The notes below the pieces were generated by a model. That model was given only the letters and a program-made list of their open reading frames with translations, had not been told where the DNA came from and did no database searches. Made by a program: the position numbers and the translations under genes. From Agrostemma githago (lineage: Eukaryota; Streptophyta; Magnoliopsida; Caryophyllales; Caryophyllaceae), in contig OY288257.1 of assembly GCA_958450325.1 (NCBI GenBank), forward strand, positions 11,737,873 to 11,801,872: a DNA stretch of 64,000 bases. Direction: 5' to 3'. Positions 1 through 10,434 of the stretch are shown piece after piece (positions within the stretch are counted from its first letter, which is position 1; every line of letters begins with the position of its first letter).

Positions 1-172
1 AATCACATCCACGACAGGGTTCACCAATACCCTCTTAGGGTTCAGTTTCTTGCGGGTTTAGTGACCTTGAATAAGGAAAATGGTTTAGCGGGTTCGCTTA
101 ATCCAACCCTAAACCCTTTTCCGTCCCGTCTTATGCAGTACCTTACTCTTAAGGTTCAGTGCCCCATCTTTG
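1..172. repeat. Truncated B-type monomer with a 25 bp deletion
   Basis: This monomer is 172 bp instead of 197. The sequence jumps from ATGGTTTAG directly to CGGGTTCGC, which removes 25 bp of the left inner arm and loop of the palindrome. The two deletion edges share AG. It also has GCTTAATCC in place of GCCTAATCC. CAGTACCTT at its end identifies it as type B. It is the only copy I saw with this junction. Confidence 0.88.
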
Positions 173-3047
173 AATCACATCCACGACAGGGTTCACCAGT
201 ACTCTCTTAGGGTTCAGTTTCTTACGGGTTTAGTGACCTTGAATAAGGAAAAGGGTTTAGGCTTGGATTAGGCGAAGCCGCGAAGCGGGTTCGCCTAATC
301 CAACCCTAAACCCTTTTCCGTCCCGTCTTATGCAGTACCCTACTCTTAAGGTTCAGTGCCCCATCTTTTAATCACATCCACGACAGGGTTCACCAATACC
401 CTCTTAGGGTTCAGTTTATTGCGGGTTTAGTGACCTTGAATAAGGAAAAAGGTTTAGGGTTGGATTAGGCGGAGCCGCGAAGCGGGTTCGCCTAATCCAA
501 CCCTAAACCCTTTACCGTCCCGTCTTATGCAGTACCCTACTCTTAAGGTTCAGTGCCCCATCTTTTAATCACATCCACGACAGGGTTCACCAATACTCTC
601 TTAGGGTTCAGTTTCTTGCGGGTTTAGTGACCTTGAATAAGGAAAAAGGTTTAGGGTTGGATTAGGCAGAGCCGCGAAGCGGGTTCGCCTAATCCAACCC
701 TAAACCCTTTTCCGTCCCGTCTTATGCAGTTCCCTACTCTTAAGGTTCAGTGCCCCATCTTTTAATCACATCCACGACAGGGTACACCAATACCCTCTTA
801 GGGTTCAGTTTCTTGCGGGTTTAGTGACCTCGAATAAGAAAAAGGGTTTAGGGTTGGATTAGGCGGAGCCGCGACCCTAAACCCTTTTCCGTCCCGTCTT
901 ATGCAGTACCCTACTCTTAAGGTTCAGTGCCCCATCTTTTAATCACATCCACGACAGGGTTCACCAATACTCTCTTAGGGTTCAGTTTCTTGCGGGTTTA
1001 GTGACCTTGAATAAGGAAAAAGGTTTAGGGTTGGATTAGGCAGAGCCGCGAAGCGGGTTCGCCTAATCCAACCCTAAACCCTTTTCCGTCCCGTCTTATG
1101 CAGTTCCCTACTCTTAAGGTTCAGTGCCCCATCTTTTAATCACATGCACGACAGGGTACACCAATACCCTCTTAGGGTTCAGTTTCTTGCGGGTTTAGTG
1201 ACCTCGAATAAGAAAAAGGGTTTAGGGTTGGATTAGGCGGAGCCGCGACCCTAAACCCTTTTCCGTCCCGTCTTATGCAGTACCCTACTCTTAAGGTTCA
1301 GTGCCCCATCTTTGAATCACATCCACGACAGGGTTCACCAATACCCTCTTAGGGTTCAGTTTCTTGCGGGTTTAGTGACCTTGAATAAGGAAAAGGGTTT
1401 AGGGTTGGATTAGGTGGAGCCGCGAAGCGGGTCCGCCTAATCCAACCCTAAACACTTTTCCGTCCCGTCTTATGTAGTACCCTACTCTTAAGGTTCAGTG
1501 CCCCATCTTTGAATCACATCCACGACAGGGTTCACCAGTACTCTCTTAGGGTTCAGTTTCTTGCGGGTTTAGTGACCTTGAATAAGGAAAAGGGTTTAGG
1601 GTTGGATTAGGCGGAGCCGCGAAGCGGGTCCGCCTAATCCAACCCTAAAACCTTTTCCGTCCCGTCTTATGCAGTACCCTACTCAGAAGGTTCAGTGCCC
1701 CATCTTTGAATCACATCCACGACAGGGTTCACCAGTACCCTCTTAGGGTTCAGTTTCTTGCGGGTTTAGTGACCTCGAATAAGGAAAAGGGTTTAGGGTT
1801 GGATTAGGCGGAGCCGCGACCCTAAACCCTTTTCCGTCCCGTCTTATGCAGTACCCTACTCTTAAGGTCCAGTGCCCCATCTTTTAATCACATCAACGAC
1901 AGGGTTCACCAATACCCTCTTAGGGTTCAGTTTCTTGCGGGTTTAGTGACCTTGAATAAGGAAAAGGGTTTAGGGTTGGATTAGGCAGAGCCGCGAAGCG
2001 GGTTCGCCTAATCCAACCCTAAACCCTTTTCCATCCCGTCTTATGCAGTACCCTAATCTTAAGGTTCAGTGCCCCATCTGTGAATCACACCCACGACAGG
2101 GTTCACCAGTACTCTCTTAGGGTTCAGTTTCTTGCGGGTTTAGTGACCTTGAATAAGGAAAAGGGTTTAGGGTTGGATAAGGCAGAGCCGTGAAGCGGGT
2201 TCGCCTAATCCAACCCTAAACCCTTTTCCGTCCCGTCTTATGCAGTACCCTATTCTTAAGGTTCAGTGCCCCATCTTTGAATCACATCCACGACTGGGTT
2301 CACCAATACCCTCTTAGGGTTCAGTTTCTTGCGGGTTTAGTGACCTTGAATAAGGAAAAGGGTTTAGGGCTGGATTAGGCGGAGCCGCGAAGCGGGTCCG
2401 CCTAATTCAACCCAAAACCCTTTTCCGTCCCGTCTTATGCAGTACCCTACTCAGAAGGTTCAGTGCCCCATCTTTGAATCACATCCACGACAGGGTTCAC
2501 CAGTACCCTCTTAGGGTTCAGTTTCTTGCGGGTTTAGTGACCTCGAATAAGGAAAAGGGTTTAGGGTTGGATTAGGCGGAGCCGCGACCCTAAACCCTTT
2601 TCCGTCCCGTCTTATGCAGTACCCTACTCTTAAGGTTCAGTGCCCCATCTTTTAATCACATCAACGACAGGGTTCACCAATACCCTCTTAGGGTTCAGTT
2701 TCTTGCGGGTTTAGTGACCTTGAATAAGGAAAAGAGTTTAGGGTTGGATTAGGCAGAGCCGCGAAGCGGGTTCGCCTAATCCAACCCTAAACCCTTTTCC
2801 ATCCCGTCTTATGCAGTACCCTAATCTTAAGGTTCAGTGCCCCATCTGTGAATCACACCCACGACAGGGTTCACCGATACTCTCTTAGGGTTCAGTTTCT
2901 TGCGGGTTTAGTGACCTCGAATAAGGAAAAGAGTTTAGGGTTGGATAAGGCAGAGCCGCGAAGCGGGTTCGCCTAATCCAACCCTAAACCCTTTTCCGTC
3001 CCGTCTTATGCAGTACCCTATTCTTAAGGTTCAGTGCCCCATCTTTG
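173..3047. repeat. Mosaic with 374 bp and 768 bp tandem duplications
   Basis: Order by start: C 173, D 370, E 567, F 764, E 941, F 1138, I 1315, J 1512, K 1709, G 1886, H 2083, A 2280, K 2477, G 2654, H 2851. The E-F pair at 567-940 is repeated at 941-1314 (374 bp). The K-G-H-A block at 1709-2476 is repeated at 2477-3244 (768 bp). Both block copies share private marks such as CATCAACGAC, CCATCCCGTC and CCTAATC. Monomers 1315 and 1512 (GTCCGCC, CTCAGAAGG) resemble the I and J types otherwise concentrated near 46-52 kb. Confidence 0.8.
764..940. repeat. Reference short monomer (type F, 177 bp)
   Basis: The sequence runs GGAGCCGCGA directly into CCCTAAACCC, so 20 bp of the right palindrome arm are missing. 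The outer arms (GGAAAAGGGTTTAGGG and its complement) remain in most copies and could still pair around a loop of about 21 bases. Monomers with this junction start at 764, 1138, 1709, 2477, 4034, 5787, 6161, 8308, 10061, 10829, 11203, 12168, 12542, 12916, 13881, 15043, 15417, 16382, 17938, 19297, 20853, 22606, 26721, 29262, 30227, 30995, 31763, 32530, 33298, 33672, 34440, 34813, 35777, 36545, 37313, 42612, 43774, 44936, 46295, 47062, 48224, 48991, 51532, 52299, 53264, 54623 and 55785. Three more occur in each 1520 bp unit after 57537. Confidence 0.92.
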
Positions 3048-3475
3048 AATCACATCCACGACTGGGTTCACCAATACCCTCTTAGGGTTCAGTTTCTTGC
3101 GGGTTTAGTGACCTTGAATAAGGAAAAGGGTTTAGGGCTGGATTAGGCGGAGCCGCGAAGCGGGTCCGCCTAATTCAACCCAAAACCCTTTTCCGTCCCG
3201 TCTTATGCAGTACCCTACTCTTAAGGTTCAGTGCCCCATCTTTGAATCACATCCACGACAGGGTTCACCAATACCCTCTTAGGGTTCAGTTTCTTGCGGG
3301 TTTAGTGACTTTGAATAAGGAAAATGGTTTAGGGTTGGATTAGGCGGAGCCGCGAAGCGGGTTCGCCTAATCCAACCCTAAACCCTTTTCCGTCCCGTCT
3401 TATGCAGTACCTTACTCTTAAGGTTCAGTGCCCCATCTTTGAATCACATCCACGACAGGGTTCACCAGTACTCTC

Positions 3476-3578
3476 TTAGGGTTCAGTTTCTTACGGGTTT
3501 AGTGACCTTGAATAAGGAAAAGGGTTTAGGGTTGGATTAGGCGAAGCCGCGAAGCGGGTTCGCCTAATCCAACCCTAA
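3476..3578. other. Three telobox-like octamers in one monomer
   Basis: TTAGGGTT occurs at 3476-3483 and 3526-3533, and its complement AACCCTAA at 3571-3578. The second and third lie in opposite arms of the palindrome. AACCCTAA is the core of the plant telobox, bound by Myb-type telomere-repeat-binding (TRB) proteins in known plants. Binding here is inferred only from the motif. Most typical monomers carry all three; short monomers lack AACCCTAA because the deletion removes CCAA. I saw no run of three or more perfect TTTAGGG units in the window, so this is not a true telomere tract. Confidence 0.8.
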
Positions 3579-3588
3579 ACCCTTTTCC
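3516..3588. repeat. Central 73 bp near-perfect palindrome of the monomer
   Basis: The left arm starts GGAAAAGGGTTTAGGG and the right arm ends CCCTAAACCCTTTTCC. The outer 30 bases of each arm are exactly complementary (3516-3545 with 3559-3588). Inside them come one G opposite G mismatch, then a CCGC/GCGG stem around a GAA loop. That gives 34 of 35 arm positions paired around a 3-base loop. The structure recurs in every full monomer with small differences in pairing. In single-stranded DNA or in a transcript it would fold into a long hairpin. Whether it does so in the cell is not shown here. Confidence 0.95.
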
Positions 3589-4604
3589 GTCCCGTCTTAT
3601 GCAGTATCCTACTCTTAAGGTTCAGTGCCCCATCTTTTAATCACATCCACGACAGGGTTCACCAATACCCTCTTAGGGTTCAGTTTATTGCGGGTTTAGT
3701 GACCTTGAATAAGGAAAAAGGTTTAGGGTTGGATTAGGCGGAGCCGCGGAGCGGGTTCGCCTAATCCAACCCTAAACCCTTTACCGTCCCGTCTTATGCA
3801 GTACCCTACTCTTAAGGTTCAGTGCCCCATCTTTTAATCACATCCACGACAGGGTTCACCAATACTCTCTTAGGGTTCAGTTTCTTGAGGGGTTTAGTGA
3901 CCTTGAATAAGGAAAAGGGTTTAGGGTTGGATTAGGCAGAGCCGCGAAGCGGGTTCGCCTAATCCAACCCTAAACCCTTTTCCGTCCCGTCTTATGCAGT
4001 TCCCTTCTCTTAAGGTTCAGTGCCCCATCTTTTAATCACATCCACGACAGGGTACACCAATACCCTCACCGGGTTCAGTTTCTTGCGGGTTTAGTGACCT
4101 CGAATAAGGAAAAGGGTTTAGGGTTGGATTAGGCGGAGCCGCGACCCTAAACCCTTTTCCGTCCCGTCATATGCAATACCCTACTCTTAAGGTTCAGTGC
4201 CCCATCTTTTATTCACATCCACGACAGGGTTCACCAATACCCTTTTAGGGTTCAGTTTCTTGCGGGTTTAGTGACCTTGAATAAGGAAAAGGGTTTAGGG
4301 TTGGATTAGGCAGAGTCGCGAAGCGGGTTCGCCTAATCCAACCCTAAACCCTTTTCCGTCCCGTCTTATGCAGTACCCTACTCTTAAGGTTCAGTGCCCC
4401 ATCTTTGAATCACACCCACGACAGGGTTCACCAATACTCTCTTAGGGTTCAGTTTCTTGCGGGTTTAGTGACCTTGAATAAGGAAAAGGGTTTAGGGTTG
4501 GATAAGGCAGAGCCGCGAAGCGGGTTCGCCTAATCCAACCCTAAACCCTTTTCCGTCCCGTCTTATGCAGTACCCTATTCTTAAGGTTCAGTGCCCCGTC
4601 TTTG

Positions 4605-7125
4605 AATCACATCCACGACTGGGTTCACCAATACCCTCTTAGGGTTCAGTTTCTTGCGGGTTTAGTGACCTTGAATAAGGAAAAGGGTTTAGGGCTGGAT
4701 TAGGCGGAGCCGCGAAGCGGGTCCGCCTAATTCAACCCAAAACCCTTTTCCGTCCCGTCTTATGCAGTACCCTACTCTTAAGGTTCAGTGCCCCATCTTT
4801 GAATCACATCCACGACAGGGTTCACCAATACCCTCTTAGGGTTCAGTTTCTTGCGGGTTTAGTGACCTTGAATAAGGAAAATGGTTTAGGGTTGGATTAG
4901 GCGGAGCCGCGAAGCGGGTTCGCCTAATCCAACCCTAATCCCTTTTCCGTCCCGTCTTATGCAGTACCCTACTCTTAAGGTTCAGTGCCCCATCTTTGAA
5001 TCACATCCACGACAGGGTTCACCAATACCCTCTTAGGGTTCAGTTTCCTGCGGGTTTAGTGACCTTGAATAAGGAAAATGGTTTAGGGTTGGATTAGGCG
5101 GAGACACGAAGCGGGTTCGCCTAATCCAACCCTAAACCCTTTTCCGTCCCGTCTTATGCAGTACCTTACTCTTAAGGTTCAGTGCCCCATCTTTGAATCA
5201 CATCCACGACAGGGTTCACCAGTACTCTCTTAGGGTTTAGTTTCTTACGGGTTTAGTGACCTTGAATAAGGAAAAGGGTTTAGGGTTGGATTAGGCGAAG
5301 CCGCGAAGCGGGTTCGCCTAATCCAACCCTAAACCCTTTTCCGTCCCGTCTTATGCAGTACCCTACTCTTAAGGTTCAGTGCCCCATCTTTTAATCACAT
5401 CCACGACAGGGTTCACCAATACCCTCTTAGGGTTCAGTTTCTTGCGGGTTTAGTGACCTTGAATAAGGAAAAAGGTTTAGGGTTGGATTAGGCGGAGCCG
5501 CGAAGCGGGTTCGCCTAATCCAACCCTAAACCCTTTACCGTCCCGTCTTATGCAGTACCCTACTCTTAAGGTTCAGTGCCCCATCTTTTAATCACATCCA
5601 CGACAGGGTTCACCAATACTCTCTTAGGGTTCAGTTTCTTGCGGGTTTAGTGACATTGAATAAGGAAAAGGGTTTAGGGTTGGATTAGGCAGAGCCGCGA
5701 AGCGGGTTCGCCTAATCCAACCCTAAACCCTTTTCCGTCCCGTCTTATGCAGTTCCCTTCTCTTAAGGTTCAGTGCCCCATCTTTTAATCACATCCACGA
5801 CAGGGTACACCAATACCCTCTTAGGGTTCAGTTTCTTGCGGGTTTAGTGACCTCGAATAAGGAAAAGGGTTTAGGGTTGGATTAGGCGGAGCCGCGACCC
5901 TAAACCCTTTTCCGTCCCGTCTTATGCAGTACCCTACTCTTAAGGTTCAGTGCCCCATCTTTTAATCACATCCACGACAGGGTTCACCAATACCCTCTTA
6001 GGGTTCAGTTTCTTGCGGGTTTAGTGACCTTGAATAAGGAAAAGGGTTTAGGGTTGGATTAGGCAGAGCCGCGAAGCGGGTTCGCCTAATCCAACCCTAA
6101 ACCCTTTTCCGTCCCGTCTTATGCAGTTCCCTTCTCTTAAGGTTCAGTGCCCCATCTTTTAATCACATCCACGACAGGGTACACCAATACCCTCTTAGGG
6201 TTCAGTTTCTTGCGGGTTTAGTGACCTCGAATAAGGAAAAGGGTTTAGGGTTGGATTAGGCGGAGCCGCGACCCTAAACCCTTTTCCGTCCCGTCTTATG
6301 CAGTACCCTACTCTTAAGGTTCAGTGCCCCATCTTTTAATCACATCCACGACAGGGTTCACCAATACCCTTTTAGGGTTTAGTTTCTTGCGGGTTTAGTG
6401 ACCTTGAATAAGGAAAAGGGTTTAGGGTTGGATTAGGCAGAGTCGCGAAGCGGGTTCGCCTAATCCAACCCTAAACCCTTTTCCGTCCCGTCTTATGCAG
6501 TACCCTACTCTTAAGGTTCAGTGCCCCATCTTTGAATCACACCCACGACAGGGTTCACCAATACTCTCTTAGGGTTCAGTTTCTTGCGGGTTTAGTGACC
6601 TTGAATAAGGAAAAGGGTTTAGGTTTGGATAAGGCAGAGCCGCGAAGCGGGTTCGCCTAATCCAACCCTAAACCCTTTTCCATCCCGTCTTATGCAGTAC
6701 CCTATTCTTAAGGTTCAGTGCCCCATCTTTGAATCACATCCACGACTGGGTTCACCAATACCCTCTTAGGGTTCAGTTTCTTGCGGGTTTAGTGACCTTG
6801 AATAAGGAAAAGGGTTTAGGGCTGGATTAGGCGGAGCCGCGAAGCGGGTCCGCCTAATTCAACCCAAAACCCTTTTCCGTCCCGTCTTATGCAGTACCCT
6901 ACTCTTAAGGTTCAGTGCCCCATCTTTGAATCACATCCACGACAGGGTTCACCAATACCCTCTTAGGGTTCAGTTTCTTGCGGGTTTAGTGACCTTGAAT
7001 AAGGAAAATGGTTTAGGGTTGGATTAGGCGGAGCCGTGAAGCGGGTTCGCCTAATCCAACCCTAATCCCTTTTCCGTCCCGTCTTATGCAGTACCCTACT
7101 CTTAAGGTTCAGTGCCCCATCTTTG
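4605..7125. repeat. Expanded A-H derivative with an extra B and an extra F-G pair
   Basis: Order: A 4605, B' 4802, B 4999, C 5196, D 5393, E 5590, F 5787, GE 5964, F 6161, G 6338, H 6535, A 6732, B' 6929. Two neighbouring B forms differ by CTAATCCC against CTAAACCC and by CAGTACCCTACTC against CAGTACCTTACTC. GE has a G-like front and an E-like end (CAGTTCCCTTCTC). The F-GE pair is an inserted 374 bp dimer relative to the prototype order. Confidence 0.75.
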
Positions 7126-10100
7126 AATCACACCCACGACAGGGTTCACCAATACTCTCTTAGGGTTCAGTTTCTTGCGGGTTTAGTGACCTTGAATAAG
7201 GAAAAGGATTTAGGGTTGGATAAGGCAGAGCCGCGAAGCGGGTTCGCCTAATCCAACCCTAAACCCTTTTCCATCCCGTCTTATGCAGTACCCTATTCTT
7301 AAGGTTCAGTGCCCCATCTTTGAATCACATCCACGACTGGGTTCACCAATACCCTCTTAGGGTTCAGTTTCTTGCGGGTTTAGTGACCTTGAATAAGGAA
7401 AAGGGTTTAGGGCTGGATTAGGCGGAGCCGCGAAGCGGGTCCGCCTAATTCAACCCAAAACCCTTTTCCGTCCCGTCTTATGCAGTACCCTACTCTTAAG
7501 GTTCAGTGCCCCATCTTTGAATCACATCCACGACAGGGTTCACCAATACCCTCTTAGGGTTCAGTTTCTTGCGGGTTTAGTGACCTTGAATAAGGAAAAT
7601 GGTTTAGGGTTGGATTAGGCGGAGCCGCGAAGCGGGTTCACCTAATCCAACCCTAAACCCTTTTCCGTCCCGTCTTATGCAGTACCTTACTCTTAAGGTT
7701 CAGTGCCCCATCTTTGAATCACATCCACGACAGGGTTCACCAGTACTCTCTTAGGGTTTAGTTTCTTACGGGTTTAGTGACCCTGAATAAGGAAAAGGGT
7801 TTAGGGTTGGATTAGGCGAAGCCGCGAAGTGGGTTCGCCTAATCCAACCCTAAACCCTTTTCCGTCCCGTCTTATGCAGTACCCTACTCTTAAGGTTCAG
7901 TGCCCCATCTTTTAATCACATCCACGACAGGGTTCACCAATACCCTCTTAGGGTTCAGTTTCTTGCGGGTTTAGTGACCTTGAATAAGGAAAAAGGTTTA
8001 GGGTTGGATTAGGCGGAGCCGCGAAGCGGGTTCGCCTAATCCAACCCTAAACCCTTTACCGTCCCGTCTTATGCAGTACCCTACTCTTATGGTTCAGTGC
8101 CCCATCTTTTAATCACATCCACGACAGGGTTCACCAATACTCTCTTAGGGTTCAGTTTCTTGCGGGTTTAGTGACATTGAATAAGGAAAAGGGTTTAGGG
8201 TTGGATTAGGCAGAGCCGCGAAGCGGGTTCGCCTAATCCAACCCTAAACCCTTTTCCGTCCCGTCTTATGCAGTTCCCTTCTCTAAAGGTTCAGTGCCCC
8301 ATCTTTTAATCACATCCACGACAGGGTACACCAATACCCTCTTAGGGTTCAGTTTCTTGCGGGTTTAGTGACCTCGAATAAGGAAAAGGGTTTAGGGTTG
8401 GATTAGGCGGAGCCGCGACCCTAAACCCTTTTCCGTCCCGTCTTATGCAGTACCCTACTCTTAAGGTTCAGTGCCCCATATTTTAATCACATCCACGACA
8501 GGGTTCACCAATACCCTCTTAGGGTTCAGTTTCTTGCGGGTTTAGTGACCTTGAATAAGGAAAAGGGTTTAGGGTTGGATTAGGCAGAGCCGCGAAGCGG
8601 GTTCGCCTAATCCAACCCTAAACCCTTTTCCGTCCCGTCTTATGCAGTTCCCTTCTCTTAAGGTTCAGTGCCCCATCTATTAATCACATCCACGACAGGG
8701 TACACCAATACCCTCTTAGGGTTCAGTTTCTTGCGGGTTTAGTGACCTTGAATAAGGAAAATGGTTTAGGGTTGGATTAGGCGGAGCCGTGAAGCGGGTT
8801 CGCCTAATCCAACCCTAATCCCTTTTCCGTCCCGTCTTATGCAGTACCCTACTCTTAAGGTTCAGTGCCCCATCTTTGAATCACACCCACGACAGGGTTC
8901 ACCAATACTCTCTTAGGGTTCAGTTTCTTGCGGGTTTAGTGACCTTGAATAAGGAAAAGGGTTTAGGGTTGGATAAGGCAGAGCCGCGAAGCGGGTTCGC
9001 CTAATCCAACCCTAAACCCTTTTCCGTCCCGTCTTATGCAGTACCCTATTCTTAAGGTTCAGTGCCCCATCTTTGAATCACATCCACGACTGGGTTCACC
9101 AATACCCTCTTAGGGTTCAGTTTCTTGCGGGTTTAGTGACCTTGAATAAGGAAAAGGGTTTAGGGCTGGATTAGGCGGAGCCGCGAAGCGGGTCCGCCTA
9201 ATTCAACCCAAAACCCTTTTCCGTCCCGTCTTATGCAGTACCCTACTCTTAAGGTTCAGTGCCCCATCTTTGAATCACATCCACGACAGGGTTCACCAAT
9301 ACCCTCTTAGGGTTCAGTTTCTTGCGGGTTTAGTGACCTTGAATAAGGAAAATGGTTTAGGGTTGGATTAGGCGGAGCCGCGAAGCGGGTTCGCCTAATC
9401 CAACCCTAAACCCTTTTCCGTCCCGTCTTATGCAGTACCTTACTCTTAAGGTTCAGTGCCCCATCTTTGAATCACATCCACGACAGGGTTCACCAGTACT
9501 CTCTTAGGGTTTAGTTTCTTACGGGTTTAGTGACCTTGAATAAGGAAAAGGGTTTAGGGTTGGATTAGGCGAAGCCGCGAAGCAGGTTCGCCTAATCCAA
9601 CCCTAAACCCTTTTCCGTCCCGTCTTATGCAGTACCCTACTCTTAAGGTTCAGTGCCCCATCTTTTAATCACATCCACGACAGGGTTCACCAATACCCTC
9701 TTAGGGTTCAGTTTCTTGCGGGTTTAGTGACCTTGAATAAGGAAAAAGGTTTAGGGTTGGATTAGGCGGAGCCGCGAAGCGGGTTCGCCTAATCCAACCC
9801 TAAACCCTTTACCGTCCCGTCTTATGCAGTACCCTACTCTTATGGTTCAGTGCCCCATCTTTTAATCACATCCACGACAGGGTTCACCAATACTCTCTTA
9901 GGGTTCAGTTTCTTGCGGGTTTAGTGACATTGAATAAGGAAAAGGGTTTAGGGTTGGATTAGGCAGAGCCGCGAAGCGGGTTCGCCTAATCCAACCCTAA
10001 ACCCTTTTCCGTCCCGTCTTATGCAGTTCCCTTCTCTTAAGGTTCAGTGCCCCATCTTTTAATAACATCCACGACAGGGTACACCAATACCCTCTTAGGG

Positions 10101-10434
10101 TTCAGTTTCTTGCGGGTTTAGTGACCTCGAATAAGGAAAAGGGTTTAGGGTTGGATTAGGCGGAGCCGCGACCCTAAACCCTTTTCCGTCCCGTCTTATG
10201 CAGTACCCTACTCTTAAGTTTCAGTGCCCCATCTTTTAATCACATCCACGACAGGGTTCACCAATACCCTCTTAGGGTTCAGTTTCTTGCGGGTTTAGTG
10301 ACCTTGAATAAGGAAAAGGGTTTAGGGTTGGATTAGGCAGAGCCGCGAAGCGGGTTCGCCTAATCCAACCCTAAACCCTTTTCCGTCCCGTCTTATGCAG
10401 TTCCCTTCTCTTAAGGTTCAGTGCCCCATCTATT
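7126..10434. repeat. 1753 bp HOR, one full and one nearly full copy
   Basis: Copy 1 (7126-8878) is H A B C D E F GE plus a hybrid F/B' monomer at 8682. Copy 2 (8879-10434) repeats H A B C D E F GE with an offset of 1753 bp, that is nine monomers including one short. Shared private changes include TTAGGGTTTAG in C and CTCTTATGGTTCAG at the end of D. After 10434 the order departs through the hybrid F/D monomer at 10435. Confidence 0.8.

Larger units (their letters stand above)
3442..3638 (+). repeat. Reference full-length monomer (type C, 197 bp)
   Basis: This is a good example of the full unit. In order it holds: the start AATCACATCC; a conserved segment with TCTTAGGGTTCAG and CGGGTTTAGTGACC; GAATAAGG; the 73 bp palindrome at 3516-3588; the segment GTCCCGTCTTATGCAGTACC; a CTTAAG palindrome; and the end CAGTGCCCCATCTTTG. 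Counting this copy gives 96 G or C in 197 bases (49%). Type C is marked by CAGTACTC, TTACGGG and GGCGAA. It recurs with few changes at 173, 5196, 7717, 9470, 17347, 20262, 21818, 23965, 25736, 28277, 38278, 39263, 41036, 43183 and 54229, among other places. Confidence 0.93.
3048..4604. repeat. Prototype eight-monomer HOR A-B-C-D-E-F-G-H
   Basis: Starts are A 3048, B 3245, C 3442, D 3639, E 3836, F 4034, G 4211 and H 4408; the next A begins at 4605. Seven full and one short monomer predict 1556 bp; this copy has one extra G in E (CTTGAGGGG), giving 1557. This order recurs in whole or in part through 1-21 kb and again near 37.7 and 53.4 kb, so it appears to be the older organising unit of the array. 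Confidence 0.82.

Noticed and set aside
3552..3570. Resemblance of GGTTCGCCTAATCC to a tRNA B box (GGTTCGANTCC), suggesting a tRNA-derived SINE or Pol III promoter
   Set aside because: Only GGTTCG and the final AATCC agree, with extra bases between. No A box at a suitable distance, no cloverleaf, no A-rich tail; the palindrome explains the sequence.
3559..3575. Possible CENP-B box (TTCG then A and CGGG at fixed spacing)
   Set aside because: TTCG and the central A fit, but the required CGGG reads CAAC. Not a match on either strand.
3516..3588. Rho-independent transcription terminator (hairpin followed by T run)
   Set aside because: The hairpin is far too long, no T run follows it (GTCCCGTC follows), and the context is a eukaryotic-type satellite.
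3598..3646. Small ATG frame starting in CTTATGCAGTAC, present in most monomers
   Set aside because: It runs only about 13 codons when the next monomer starts TTTAATC and about 25 when it starts TTGAATC. The stop is set by subtype differences. No sign of coding selection.
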